Below, piece by piece: positions 25,349 through 34,032 of a stretch of DNA of 64,000 bases. Position 1 is the first letter of the stretch; every line of letters starts with the position of its first letter. The notes below the pieces were generated by a model that saw only the letters and a list, made by a program, of their open reading frames with translations, was not told the origin of the DNA and made no database searches. The stretch is from Magnetospirillum sp. 15-1 (GTDB taxonomy: Bacteria; Pseudomonadota; Alphaproteobacteria; Rhodospirillales; Magnetospirillaceae): assembly GCF_900184795.1 (NCBI RefSeq), contig NZ_FXXN01000027.1, positions 569,820-633,819 on the forward strand. Direction: 5' to 3'. The translations under genes and the position numbers were made by a program.

Positions 25349-25816
25349 TCAGTTGGCGGGATTGTGCTGATCGGAGCTCTCGGCCCCCTGCCCGGAAACG
25401 GGCGGGGGGTCTTGTTTTTCGGGGGAGGCGCCGTCGACGGGCTTGGGCGTGTAGGGCGAGACGGCCTGGCCGACGTTGCGCATCTGCTTGATGTTGTCGC
25501 CGGACCAGGAGTGGAAGCGCAGCTTGCCGTCGGGGCCGAACATCAGGCCGGCCTCGCCGCTTTTCACGTTCCAACCGCCCCAGATCTGCGATGCGATCGG
25601 AATGAAATTGACCGCCCGCGTGCCGGAGCGCTGGGCCACGTAGGTCAGCATGCGCGAGCCGTCGGGCAGAGTCTCGTCGCGGTCGGGCGAGCCCAGGATG
25701 GCGACGGCCTCGGGCACGGTGGACTTGCCGCTCTGCAACCGGGCCAGCCTATCGGGATTGGCCCCCGAGCACCCCGCCAGCATCGCCACCGCCGCCACCG
25801 TCAACCAAACGCGCAT
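25349..25816 (-). CDS. BamE/SmpA-like small outer-membrane lipoprotein
   Basis: A 155-residue lipoprotein with the lipobox MLAGCSG at about residues 13-18. The domain that follows, RLARLQSGKSTVPEAVAILG then SPDRDETLPDGSRMLTYV, has the alpha-alpha-beta-beta pattern of BamE/SmpA proteins. True BamE helps outer-membrane protein assembly; this may be a paralogue rather than the core subunit. The C-terminal tail is Pro/Gln-rich. ATG 25816 has GGGGAGCGG upstream and begins the signal. It is divergent from the TonB receptor gene. Confidence 0.7.
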   Translation of the reverse strand: MRVWLTVAAVAMLAGCSGANPDRLARLQSGKSTVPEAVAILGSPDRDETLPDGSRMLTYVAQRSGTRAVNFIPIASQIWGGWNVKSGEAGLMFGPDGKLRFHSWSGDNIKQMRNVGQAVSPYTPKPVDGASPEKQDPPPVSGQGAESSDQHNPAN

Positions 25817-26022
25817 GGAACCGCTCCCCATCTGATACCGGCGCATCATGGCGCAAGCCGGTGGGCTGGGCAATCGCCGGACCATCCTCCTATGCTAGAG
25901 GTTCAGGGCGGGGGCGGAGAAAACATTCGGGATTGTCCGCCGGACCATCATCACCTAGGCTCACTCCCTACACGGAGTCGCATAATCTTTTCTGCGGCAC
26001 TGGAAAGATAGAGGGGAACGCG

Positions 26023-28035
26023 GTGACGATGATCGGATTGGACCGGCGGGCGCTCGCGCTCGCGGTGATGGGGCTGCTTGCGCCCGCGACGGGAGCCCTG
26101 GCGGAGGACGAGGTTCTCGACACCGTGGTGGTGTCGGACAAGGCGGGACGCAGCGCCAAATCCACCATATCGTCCTCGCCGGAATCCTTGCCGGCCTCGG
26201 TGACGGTGATGACCGCCGAGGAGATCGAGCGCCGCCCGGTCAGCCACTACACCGATCTGTTCCGTCCGGTGGCGGGCATGACCATCGCGCGCTTCCAGCC
26301 CGGCGGGCTGGCGGTGGGCATGGCCATGCGGGGCTATTCCAACGGCAATCACGGCCGCGAGCTGGCTCGGGTGGTGGACGGCATGCCGCTGTCCACGGTG
26401 GGCAATATCGGCTCGGCCGATCTCAACTGGATCATGCCCGAGATGATCGAGCGGGTGGAGGTGATCCGGGGGCCGTTCAGCGCCGAATACGGCGAGGACG
26501 CCCTGGGGGGCGCCATCAATATGACCTCCAAGCGGACCGAGGCTTCGCCCATGCTTGGCCTGTCGGGCGGCTCGTTCGACACCAAGCGGGGCATGGCGTC
26601 CTTCAGCCGCGAGGGTGTCTCCCTGCCCGGCGGGCTGGTGCCCTATGTGGCGGCCGAGGTCTTCCATACCGAGGGCTGGCAGAATAATTCCGCCTATCTG
26701 CGTCAGAACGGCTTCGCCAAGCTGTCCAAGGACCTGGAGGGCGGCACCCTTTCGGTGCGCGTGCAGGCTTCGGAAGGGGATTGGGGCGCACCCAATTACT
26801 TTCCCATCGCCGCCTACCGCAACGGCACGGTGTCCGAGCGGGCGGCGGTCGGCTCCACCGACGGCGGCTTGAGCGGCATGCGCATGGCGGTGATCAACTG
26901 GAAGCCCGCCGATATGGACGACGGCTGGACCGTCAACGCCTATGCCTACAACAACGAATTCATCCGCTACGCCACTACCTACACCACCGGCCAACAGGTG
27001 CGCACCACCGATCGCCGCGCCGTGGGCGGCGGCACGGTGAAGCGGACGTGGAGCGGCGAGCTGGCGGGCATGCCCGGCCAGATGCTGGTGGGTGGCGACC
27101 TGCGCCATGACGACGCCTCCACCGCCAAGGCCAATTCCCAGGCGCGGCAGTTCCAGTCCTGGCAATACGACGTGGATTACGACCGCACCCTGCTGGCCGG
27201 CTTCACCCAGGGGCAGCTGAAGCCCCTGACATGGGTCAAGCTGACCCTGGGCGGGCGTTACGACCAGGCGTGGTTCGATATCGACAACAGGCTGTCGCCC
27301 GCCTCCAGCGCCACCCAGGAAACCGGGGCCTTCAGCCCCAAGGCCGGCATCACCGTCACGCCGCTGGCGGGACTGGACCTGTTCTTCAACCACGGCCGCG
27401 GCTTCCGCATGCCCAATGTGCCCGACGAATTGCGCACCAACAGCCGCATGAAGGCGCAGAAGGTGACCAGCCAGGAGACCGGAATCCAGGTGGAGCTGCC
27501 CATGGACAGCACCGTGCGGGCCACGGTCTGGCACACCACCCAGGATTCGGAAATCCGCTCGGTGGGCGGCATCTACCAGAACCTGGGGGCGTCGCAGCGC
27601 GACGGCGTCGACCTGGAGGCCCGCACCCACCTGGTCAGGAACCAGGACGACATGCTCGGCCTCTATGCCGCCGCCACCCGGGTGGCGGCCAAGCTGATCG
27701 ACCGGGCCCCGTCCACCAAGGTCACTGACGTGCCCGACTACATCATCACCGTGGGCGCCGAGGGCCGGCACGCCTTCGACGACGGCGACCATCTGTCGGG
27801 CTCGTTCAACATCCAGGTCAACGGCCGCAAGTACGGCGCCGATGACGCCTCCATCCGCACCAAGCCCTACGAGGTGGTGCAGTCGCGCCTGGAATACGGC
27901 TTCGCCTCCGGCCTGTCGGCCTTCGTCGACGGCTCGTGGGTCCTGGGCGACCGCTACGCCGAGCTGGCCTCGACCACTATCACCGTCCAGCCGGAATTCA
28001 CCGGCATGACCGGCCTCGTCTACCGCTTCCAATGA
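26023..28035 (+). CDS. TonB-dependent outer-membrane receptor
   Basis: A 670-residue receptor with a signal peptide ending near ALAEDE, a TonB box-like DTVVVS segment, a plug domain (SVTVMTAEEIERR, GMAMRGYSNGNHGRELARVVDG, RVEVIRGPFSAEYGEDALGGAINM) and a 22-strand barrel ending in aromatic RF-type residues (VYRFQ). It imports an unknown substrate, probably a metal chelate. GTG 26023 has GAGGGG six bases upstream; ATG 26029 is the other option. The DUF4198 gene follows by eight bases, so a two-gene metal-uptake unit is likely. Confidence 0.9.
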   Translation: MTMIGLDRRALALAVMGLLAPATGALAEDEVLDTVVVSDKAGRSAKSTISSSPESLPASVTVMTAEEIERRPVSHYTDLFRPVAGMTIARFQPGGLAVGMAMRGYSNGNHGRELARVVDGMPLSTVGNIGSADLNWIMPEMIERVEVIRGPFSAEYGEDALGGAINMTSKRTEASPMLGLSGGSFDTKRGMASFSREGVSLPGGLVPYVAAEVFHTEGWQNNSAYLRQNGFAKLSKDLEGGTLSVRVQASEGDWGAPNYFPIAAYRNGTVSERAAVGSTDGGLSGMRMAVINWKPADMDDGWTVNAYAYNNEFIRYATTYTTGQQVRTTDRRAVGGGTVKRTWSGELAGMPGQMLVGGDLRHDDASTAKANSQARQFQSWQYDVDYDRTLLAGFTQGQLKPLTWVKLTLGGRYDQAWFDIDNRLSPASSATQETGAFSPKAGITVTPLAGLDLFFNHGRGFRMPNVPDELRTNSRMKAQKVTSQETGIQVELPMDSTVRATVWHTTQDSEIRSVGGIYQNLGASQRDGVDLEARTHLVRNQDDMLGLYAAATRVAAKLIDRAPSTKVTDVPDYIITVGAEGRHAFDDGDHLSGSFNIQVNGRKYGADDASIRTKPYEVVQSRLEYGFASGLSAFVDGSWVLGDRYAELASTTITVQPEFTGMTGLVYRFQ

Positions 28036-28043
28036 GGATCGCC

Positions 28044-28757
28044 ATGAAGAGAGTGCTTGTTTCCGCCCTGGCCCTGCTGACCGCCGTCCCCGCCCTGGCC
28101 CACGACCTATGGCTGGAGCCCGATGCCGCCGGGGTGAGGGCGGTCTACGGCCACGCCGGCGAAGGCGGCGGCGCCGACCGCCACCGCCTGTTCGAGGTCA
28201 ATGTCCAGGCGCCGGGCAAGCCGGCGATTTCGCTGCTCGATGCGGTCAGGCCCGGCTCCGAGACCATGCCGCCATTGGTCATTCCGCCCGCCGCCGGGGG
28301 TGCCCGGGTGGTGGCGGCCCGCTATGACGGCGGCTTTTGGGTCAAGACGGCCATGGGCAGCCGCAACACCAACCGGCTGAACGTCCCCGATGCCCAGGAA
28401 AGTCGCTGGTCGCTGAAATTCGCCAAGCTGGTGCTGCCCGGCGCCCAGGCCTTGGGCGGCGCGGTGGGGCATCGGCTGGAGATCGTTCCCCTGGCCGATC
28501 CCTACCGGCTCAAGGCCGGCGAGCCATTGAAGATTCGCGTCGACCTCGACGGCAAGCCGTTGCGGGGCGCTGCGGTCGTCATCGGCACCCCCAAGAGCGA
28601 GCAGACGGCCAAGGCCGAGACGGACGGGGCGGGCATCGCCGAGATCCCCTCTTCGCCGGGGACGGTCCTGCTGAGCGTCTCGCGCAAGGTCCCCGGATCC
28701 GCACCGCAACTGGCGGCGGAGGACGCCCTGTCGGCGACGCTGACCTTCGCCCGTTGA
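28044..28757 (+). CDS. DUF4198-type periplasmic protein
   Basis: A 237-residue exported protein with a signal peptide (KRVLVSALALLTAVPALA) followed by HDLWLEPDAAGVRAVYGH. This N-terminal His-Asp-Leu-Trp motif, with a downstream Ig-like beta domain (KAGEPLKIRVDLDGKPLRGA), is typical of DUF4198, a family found beside nickel, cobalt and other metal transporters. A metal-binding role in the periplasm is inferred. ATG 28044 has GAGG upstream, and the gene follows the TonB receptor gene closely. No catalytic motif is seen. Confidence 0.8.
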   Translation: MKRVLVSALALLTAVPALAHDLWLEPDAAGVRAVYGHAGEGGGADRHRLFEVNVQAPGKPAISLLDAVRPGSETMPPLVIPPAAGGARVVAARYDGGFWVKTAMGSRNTNRLNVPDAQESRWSLKFAKLVLPGAQALGGAVGHRLEIVPLADPYRLKAGEPLKIRVDLDGKPLRGAAVVIGTPKSEQTAKAETDGAGIAEIPSSPGTVLLSVSRKVPGSAPQLAAEDALSATLTFAR

Positions 28758-28852
28758 GCCCGCATTGGTGATAGAACATCGTCGCCCTTGACTCGCGGGG
28801 GGCGGGGACCCGAGCATGATGGTCCTGCCCCCCTCGGTTCGGGTGTCCTTCC

Positions 28853-29458
28853 ATGAAGCTGCGCTATTCCACCACCTCGCCCTATGCCCGCAAGTGCTGG
28901 GTGGCCGCCGTCGAGATGGGGCTGGAGCCCCGCCTGGACTTCGTTCTGACCAACGCCTGGTCGCCGGACACCGACCTGCCCAAGGACAATCCCCTGGGCA
29001 AGGTCCCGGCCCTGATCACCGAAGGGGGCGAGGCGCTGTTCGATTCTCCCGTCATCTGCGAATACCTGGATTCTCTGCATGACGGGCAAAAGCTGTTTCC
29101 GCCGGTGGGCGGGACGCGCTGGGAGCAATTGCGGCTGGCCGCCCTGGCCGACGGCATCCTCGACGCGGCGCTGGTCAAGCGCATCGAGGCCACCATGCGG
29201 CCCGAGGACAAGCGCTGGAGCGACTGGACCGACCGCCAGAGCCGCGCCATCACCCGCGCCCTCGACGTGATGGAGGAGGAGTGTGCCGGCTGGGGCCGCG
29301 ATTTCCTGATCGGCCAGATCGGCGCGGCGGTGGCGCTGGGATACCTCGATCTGCGCTTCCCGGCCGAGGACTGGCGCGCCGCCCATCCCAACCTGGCCAA
29401 GTGGTATGCCGAGGTGGCCCGGCGCCCCTCCATGGTCAAGACCGAACCCAGGGACTGA
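28853..29458 (+). CDS. Glutathione S-transferase family protein
   Basis: A 201-residue protein with a thioredoxin-like N-terminal domain (RYSTTSPYARKCWVAAVEMG, NPLGKVPALI, LFDSPVICEYLD, which includes the glutathione-binding Asp/Ser pair) and an all-helical C-terminal domain containing FLIGQIGAAVALGYLDLRF. The layout resembles YibF-type GSTs. The substrate is unknown. The stop is followed two bases later by the cupin gene, so the two are probably co-transcribed. Confidence 0.9.
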   Translation: MKLRYSTTSPYARKCWVAAVEMGLEPRLDFVLTNAWSPDTDLPKDNPLGKVPALITEGGEALFDSPVICEYLDSLHDGQKLFPPVGGTRWEQLRLAALADGILDAALVKRIEATMRPEDKRWSDWTDRQSRAITRALDVMEEECAGWGRDFLIGQIGAAVALGYLDLRFPAEDWRAAHPNLAKWYAEVARRPSMVKTEPRD

Positions 29459-29460
29459 TC

Positions 29461-29886
29461 GTGCAGACCGCCGAAGCCATCATCGCCCGGCTGGGCCTCG
29501 TTCCCCACCCCGAGGGCGGCCATTACGCCGAGACCTGGCGCCATGCCCCCGAAGGTGGCGGACGGGGGGCGGGCACCGCCATCTATTATCTGCTCAAGGC
29601 CGGCGAGCGTTCCCACTGGCACCGGGTCGACGCCACCGAGATCTGGCACTACCATGCCGGCGATCCGCTGCGCCTGCTGCTGTCCGAGGACGGACGGAGC
29701 CAGCGGGGATTCCTGCTCGGTCCCGACGTGGTCGCCGGGCACTCGCCCCAGGTGATCGTGCCGCCCGGCTGCTGGCAGGCCGCCGAGCCGGTGGGGGCCT
29801 GGACCCTGGTGGGGTGCACCGTGTCGCCGGCCTTCGAGTTCGCCGGTTTCGAAATGGCCCCCAAGGGATGGAGTCCGGGAAAATGA
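29461..29886 (+). CDS. DUF985 cupin protein
   Basis: A 141-residue single cupin barrel. LVPHPEGGHYAETWR opens the domain and is a DUF985 hallmark; SHWHRVDATEIWHYHAGDPL carries the possible metal His residues; GFEMAPKGW ends it. The family is RmlC-like and of unknown reaction. The start is GTG 29461, directly after the GST gene. Its stop overlaps the start of the cupredoxin-like gene (ATGA). Confidence 0.85.
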   Translation: MQTAEAIIARLGLVPHPEGGHYAETWRHAPEGGGRGAGTAIYYLLKAGERSHWHRVDATEIWHYHAGDPLRLLLSEDGRSQRGFLLGPDVVAGHSPQVIVPPGCWQAAEPVGAWTLVGCTVSPAFEFAGFEMAPKGWSPGK

Positions 29887-30359
29887 TGCTGCGTAGCTTG
29901 GCCGTTGCCCTGTCGCTGTCCGTCCTGGCCGCCTGTGCCGGCTCCGATACGGTGAGCAGCCGCTTGCCGCCCGGTTTCGTCTCCGACGCCGCCGAGATCG
30001 TCGCCGCCACCGATTGGGCGGCGCCGGAAGAGGTGCGGGTGACCATCGCCGACCATGCCTTCAAGCCCTCGGAATGGACCTTCCACCGCGACCGGGCCAC
30101 CAGACTGGTGCTGGTCAACGCCACCGATTCCGATCATGGCCTCGCCGCGCGGCAGTTCTTCGCCGACATCGCCGTGGAAAGCGTGCGCGGCGGCGGCCAG
30201 ACCCTCAAGGGGCCATGGATCGAAAGCCTGTCCATTCCCGCCGGCCAGACCAAGGAATTGTGGTTCGTGCCGGCCCGCTTCGGCGCCTACACCTTCGAAT
30301 GCTCCGCCATCGGCCACCCCTCCCTGGGCGAGCGCGGCGTGATCGACGTGGTCCGCTGA
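29883..30359 (+). CDS. Cupredoxin-like lipoprotein
   Basis: A 158-residue lipoprotein with the lipobox VLAACAG. The mature part is a cupredoxin-type barrel: VTIADHAFKPSEWTFHRD and LVNATDSDHGLAAR, then the C-terminal ligand loop YTFECSAIGHPSLGERG. His, Cys and a second His in the positions of blue-copper ligands suggest a mononuclear copper site; the usual final Met is not evident. The role is unknown, perhaps electron transfer or copper sensing in the periplasm. It is coupled to the DUF985 gene and lies one base before the HAD gene. Confidence 0.75.
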   Translation: MMLRSLAVALSLSVLAACAGSDTVSSRLPPGFVSDAAEIVAATDWAAPEEVRVTIADHAFKPSEWTFHRDRATRLVLVNATDSDHGLAARQFFADIAVESVRGGGQTLKGPWIESLSIPAGQTKELWFVPARFGAYTFECSAIGHPSLGERGVIDVVR

Positions 30360-30360
30360 G

Positions 30361-31026
30361 ATGATGACCCGCGTCGCCGCCCTGATCTTCGACGTGGACG
30401 GCACCCTGGCCGAGACCGAGGAGGCGCATCGCTACGCCTTCAACCGCGCCTTTTCCGAATCGGGGCTCAACTGGACCTGGAACCAGGCCATCTATCGCCA
30501 ATTGCTGAAGGTGTCGGGTGGCAAGGAGCGTATCCTGACCTTCGCTCCCGACGCCTCGCCCGAATTGGTGGCCGGGCTGCACAGCCGCAAGAACCAGATC
30601 TACGCCAAGATGGTGGCCAGCGGGCAGGTGTCGTTCCGCCCCGGTGTCGAATCGCTGATCTCGTCGGCGCGGGCCCAGGGGTTGAAGCTGGCCATCGCCA
30701 CCACGGCGACGCGGGCCAATGTCGAGGCGTTGCTGGGCGCCCGCAAGGCCTTCTTCCATGTCATCGTCTGCGCCGAGGACGTGCGCAGGAAAAAGCCCGA
30801 TCCGGAAGTCTACACCCTGGTGCTGAAGCGCCTGGACCTGTCCGCCGACAAATGCCTGGTGCTGGAGGATTCCCCCAACGGGCTGGCGGCGGCCACCGCC
30901 ATCGGCCTCAAGGTGGTGGTCACTCCCAGTCTCTACACCAGGGGGGCGGATTTTACCGGCGCCACCGCGGTGCTGCCCGATCTGGGCGGCATGACCCTGG
31001 CCCGGCTGATCGACCTCAAGGGGTGA
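30361..31026 (+). CDS. HAD-superfamily phosphatase, CbbY type
   Basis: A 221-residue HAD hydrolase. Motif I is FDVDGTLAETE (nucleophile Asp near residue 11), motif II is IATTATRANV, motif III has the Lys in RRKKPDPEVY, and motif IV is LEDSPNGLAAA. The cap domain, HRYAFNRAFSESGLNW to KMVASG, and the motif set match CbbY/phosphoglycolate-like phosphatases. Its substrate is not certain. The stop overlaps the GTG start of the next gene. Confidence 0.88.
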   Translation: MMTRVAALIFDVDGTLAETEEAHRYAFNRAFSESGLNWTWNQAIYRQLLKVSGGKERILTFAPDASPELVAGLHSRKNQIYAKMVASGQVSFRPGVESLISSARAQGLKLAIATTATRANVEALLGARKAFFHVIVCAEDVRRKKPDPEVYTLVLKRLDLSADKCLVLEDSPNGLAAATAIGLKVVVTPSLYTRGADFTGATAVLPDLGGMTLARLIDLKG

Positions 31027-31616
31027 GCGAAAGCCTGGACGAACTGGCGGCCCGCATGCGGGCCTGCCGGGTGTGCGAGGCCCACCTGCCGCTCGGCCCC
31101 CATCCGGTGTTCCGCCTGTCCGCCACCGCTCGCCTGCTGATCATCGGTCAGGCGCCGGGCACCAAGGTGCACGAGACGGGCATTCCCTGGAACGACCGTT
31201 CCGGCGACCGGCTGCGCCAGTGGCTGGACCTGGACCGTGACACCTTCTACGACGTCTCGCGCATCGCCATCCTGCCCACCGGCCTGTGCTATCCCGGCCG
31301 CCTGCCGCGGGGCGGCGATTGCCCGCCCCGGCCGGAATGCGCGCCGCTGTGGCACCGGCCGGTGCTGGAGCATCTTCCCGACCTGCGCCTTATCCTGCTG
31401 GTCGGCTCCTACGCCCAGGCCTATCACCTGGGAGAGCGGCGCAAGGCCACCCTGACCGAGACGGTGGCGGCGTGGCGCGACTACCTGCCGCGCTTCCTGG
31501 TGCTGCCCCATCCGTCGTGGCGCACCACCGCGTGGGAGGCGAAGAATCCCTGGTTCACGGACCAGTTGTTGCCCGAGGGGCGGCGGCTGGCGGCGATGCC
31601 GGCCCCACTGCCTTGA
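31023..31616 (+). CDS. Uracil-DNA glycosylase superfamily protein
   Basis: A 197-residue protein whose motif IIGQAPGTKVHETG matches motif A of the UDG superfamily (GQAPG), followed by an aromatic-base pocket region and the late HPSWRTTAW motif B-like segment. The N-terminal CRVCEAHLPLG recalls the first Cys pair of Fe-S family-4 enzymes, and there are two more Cys in GDCPPRPEC, so a [4Fe-4S] cluster is possible. DNA-repair activity is inferred only. GTG 31023 overlaps the HAD stop. It is the last chromosomal gene before the IS pair. Confidence 0.75.
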   Translation: MSESLDELAARMRACRVCEAHLPLGPHPVFRLSATARLLIIGQAPGTKVHETGIPWNDRSGDRLRQWLDLDRDTFYDVSRIAILPTGLCYPGRLPRGGDCPPRPECAPLWHRPVLEHLPDLRLILLVGSYAQAYHLGERRKATLTETVAAWRDYLPRFLVLPHPSWRTTAWEAKNPWFTDQLLPEGRRLAAMPAPLP

Positions 31617-31677
31617 GTTCGGCGGCGTGCGTCGCCGGGGGCTGGTCTGAACGGGGCCTAGCAGGCTGTTGAAGAAG

Positions 31678-32004
31678 TCACTCGCGGGGGGCGGTGAGGA
31701 CGGCGTCGTCGCCGTTGTCGAAGGACAGTTGGATTTCCAGAGTGCCGTCGTCTGTGAGTTCTGCCGATCCTGATCCGTTCACCTCGTCGCCTTCATCGAA
31801 GCCCGCCCAGCGGAAGAAGACGATGGTGCGGGCGTATTCGAGGTCCATGCCCGCCTCGATGCAGACGAAGGCGAATTCGCCGTGGCCATTCGCCTCGAGG
31901 AGGATGGTGGCCGGGCCGGCGAGGTCGAGGTAGTCGTCATCCCAGATGTCGCTCCCGACGATCCGCCAGCAGCCGAGGATTTGGCAAGCGGCGGGACCGC
32001 TCAT
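31678..32004 (-). CDS. Passenger protein of the IS5-family element
   Basis: A 108-residue acidic protein. It has CWRIVGSDIWDDDYLDLAGP near the start, GEFAFVCIEAGMD in the middle and GSGSAELTDDGTLEIQLSF near the end, a beta-rich pattern I associate with a small family of unknown function found widely in bacteria. It is not needed for transposition by any known rule. Its ATG overlaps the transposase stop (ATGA), so its translation is probably coupled to the transposase. It lies wholly inside the inverted repeats. Confidence 0.7.
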   Translation of the reverse strand: MSGPAACQILGCWRIVGSDIWDDDYLDLAGPATILLEANGHGEFAFVCIEAGMDLEYARTIVFFRWAGFDEGDEVNGSGSAELTDDGTLEIQLSFDNGDDAVLTAPRE

Positions 32005-33131
32005 GGTGCCGCCGCCAGCAGCTTGGGCAACCGCACCAGATTGTATGCAGCCGCCGTGAAGGCGAAGGCCCAATCCACCTTGTCCAGGCCGCGCAGCTTG
32101 GTCTTACGCATCCCGGCCACCGTCTTGATCCAGCCGAAGGCTTCCTCGATACGCTTGCGGATACGAATGGACGCGGCGTAGCCGGGATGCCGGGTGGTGC
32201 GCTTGTCGATGGCCGAGCGCCGCCGGTTGGTGTTCTGCGCCACATGGGGACGGACGTTGAGGGTGCGCAGCTCCTCGACGAAGTCGGCGGCGTCGTAGCC
32301 CCGGTCGGCACCCAGCGTGATGGCGCGGGGCCGGTCGGCCCAGGCTTCGATCATGTCCAACGCCGCCAGTCTCTCTGCATGGCCCGAGACCCGGGTGAGC
32401 CTTGTATCCACGATCAGACCCGAGCGGTTCTCCATCAGGCCGTGACCGATGAAGCACAGCTTGGCCTCCATACCCGGCCCCTTGCGGTAGAGCATGGCGT
32501 CGGGATCGGTGGTGCTCTCGTGGGTGTCGTTGGACCGCTTCTCGCCCCGGAAATCGGCCGGAGCATTGCGACCGCCACCGCCCTGGCCGTCATCGTCCTT
32601 GGCGTCCTTCGGCTTGAAGCTCTTCATCGACGCCCACGCCTCGATCAGCGTGCCGTCCACGCTGAAATGCTCGCTCGACAGCAGCCGCTTGACCCGGGGC
32701 TGGGACAGCACGGCGGCCAGGAACTTGGCGGCGATGTCGCCCTCCAGCAGGCGGTCGCGGTTCTTGGAGAAGGTCGAATGATCCCACGCCGGATCGTCGA
32801 CACCCAGGCCCACGAACCAGCGGAACAGCAGGTCGAACTCCAGCCGCTCCATCAACTGGCGCTCGGAGCCGATCGAATAAAACGCCTGCAACAGCATGGC
32901 CCGCAGCAGCATCTCCGGCGCGATCGATGGCCGCCCCGTCCTCGAATACAGCGCCGCGAAGTCGCCCGACAGCACCGCCAGCGCCGTGTCCGCCATCTCC
33001 CGGATCGGCCGCAGCGGATGGTCCTTGCGTACCCGCTTCTCCAGGTCAACGTAGGAGAACAGTTCCCCCGACCGCTTGTCCGTCCCGCGCATCATCCCCT
33101 CGACCGCAACCCGTTGCCGGGATTGAATCAT
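32001..33131 (-). CDS. IS5-family transposase
   Basis: A 376-residue DDE transposase. The N-terminal domain (HPLRPIREMADTALAVLSG, GRPSIAPEMLLRAMLLQ, FRWFVGL, HSTFSKNRDRLLEGD) is the DUF772-type region. The catalytic core shows FSVDGTLIEAW (first Asp), TLGADRGYDAADF (second Asp) and RKRIEEAFGWIKTVAGMRK (Glu). It is intact and starts about 40 bases inside the right end of the element. It appears functional. Confidence 0.9.
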   Translation of the reverse strand: MIQSRQRVAVEGMMRGTDKRSGELFSYVDLEKRVRKDHPLRPIREMADTALAVLSGDFAALYSRTGRPSIAPEMLLRAMLLQAFYSIGSERQLMERLEFDLLFRWFVGLGVDDPAWDHSTFSKNRDRLLEGDIAAKFLAAVLSQPRVKRLLSSEHFSVDGTLIEAWASMKSFKPKDAKDDDGQGGGGRNAPADFRGEKRSNDTHESTTDPDAMLYRKGPGMEAKLCFIGHGLMENRSGLIVDTRLTRVSGHAERLAALDMIEAWADRPRAITLGADRGYDAADFVEELRTLNVRPHVAQNTNRRRSAIDKRTTRHPGYAASIRIRKRIEEAFGWIKTVAGMRKTKLRGLDKVDWAFAFTAAAYNLVRLPKLLAAAP

Positions 33132-33174
33132 GCCGATGCCTGATGGGCCATCGGGTTTTTCAACAGCCTGCTAG

Positions 33175-34026
33175 GCCGTAGACTCATTACGCGGCGCACC
33201 AAATGCGCAGGGCGACGAGCTTTACGGCGGCGAGGAAATTCCGTGGGTCTTTGTCATAGCGGGTGGCGATCCCCCGGAAGTGTTTGATCTTGTTGAAGAA
33301 GCGTTCGACCAGATTGCGCTGGCGATAGACCCAGGCGGAAAAGGCGAAGGTGCCCTTGCGGTTGGACCTGACCGGGATGTTGGCCCAGGTCTTGTTCTTC
33401 TCGGCCAAGGCCCGAATGGCGTTGCTGTCATAGCCCTTGTCGGCCAGCAGGGTTGAGCCGTCGCCCAAGGCTCCATCGAGCAAGGCTTCGGCCTCGACGC
33501 TGTCGTGGACCTGCCCGGCGGTCAGGCGCAGGGTGACGGGACGGCCTTCCGCATCGACGAGCGCGTGGATTTTGCTGGTGAGCCCCCCACGGGAACGTCC
33601 CATGCTGCCATCGTCGAGAGCCCCTTTTTTCCCGTGGCCCCGTGTTGGTGAACGCGGACACAGGTCGAGTCGATCATGATGATGTCGCCATCGTAAGCCT
33701 TGGAGATTTCCTCCAGAAGCCGGTCCCAGACGCCCGCCTTGCGCCAGCGGACGAACCGGTTGTAGCAGGTGGTCGATGGGCCGTAGCGCTCGGGAACTTC
33801 CGCCCAAGGCGAGCCCGTGCGGAACCGCCACAGGATACCGTTCAGGACCCGACGGTCATCAACCCGAGGCACGCCGCGAGGCTTGTTCGGAAGCAAGGGC
33901 TCGATGATCGACCATTCGTGATCCGTCAACTCGTACCGCCGCCGTGCCATCAATGCCCTCCGTGCCAGAGGGAATCGTTGAATCACGACGCGCGACGAAG
34001 GGGAAGCCTGTTTATGAGTTTACGGC
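33175..34026 (-). mobile_element. IS427-group insertion sequence
   Basis: Ends are GCCGTAGACTCATTA (33175 onward) and, as complement, GCCGTAAACTCATAA (34026 downward). The element is bracketed by CTAG at 33171-33174 and 34027-34030. The left CTAG is also the right target copy of the preceding IS5-family element. It contains a two-frame transposase with an A6G slippery site. Confidence 0.85.
33187..33950 (-). CDS. IS427-group transposase, made by programmed frameshift
   Basis: The first frame (33950 down to 33522) begins ARRRYELTDHEW and contains NGILWRFRTGSPW and DIIMIDSTCVRVHQHG (first Asp). The second frame continues with GGLTSKIHALVDAEGRPV, LADKGYDSNAIR (second Asp) and RQRNLVERFFNKIKHFR (Glu). 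The join lies at the run AAAAAAGGGG (about 33624-33633, reverse strand), where slippage would fuse the frames into one transposase. Such A6G frameshifting is known in this group. Both frames look intact. Confidence 0.85.
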
Positions 34027-34032
34027 CTAGTC

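Larger units (their letters stand above)
31662..33170 (-). mobile_element. IS5-family insertion sequence carrying a passenger gene
   Basis: Inverted repeats begin CAGGCTGTTGAA at both ends (31662 onward and the complement of 33159-33170). The direct CTAG on each side (31658-31661 and 33171-33174) is a four-base target duplication of the YTAR type expected for IS5 elements. Inside are a transposase (32001-33131) and, overlapping its stop, a passenger gene (31678-32004). Confidence 0.85.

Noticed and set aside
25817-26022. Cobalamin riboswitch before the TonB receptor
   Set aside because: GGCACTGG recalls part of the B12-box context, but other conserved blocks of that riboswitch are missing and the region is only about 200 bases.
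25951-28032. A reverse-strand frame of about 690 codons opposite the TonB receptor gene
   Set aside because: The plus strand encodes a full TonB receptor with plug and barrel motifs. The reverse product is low-complexity and has no start signal.
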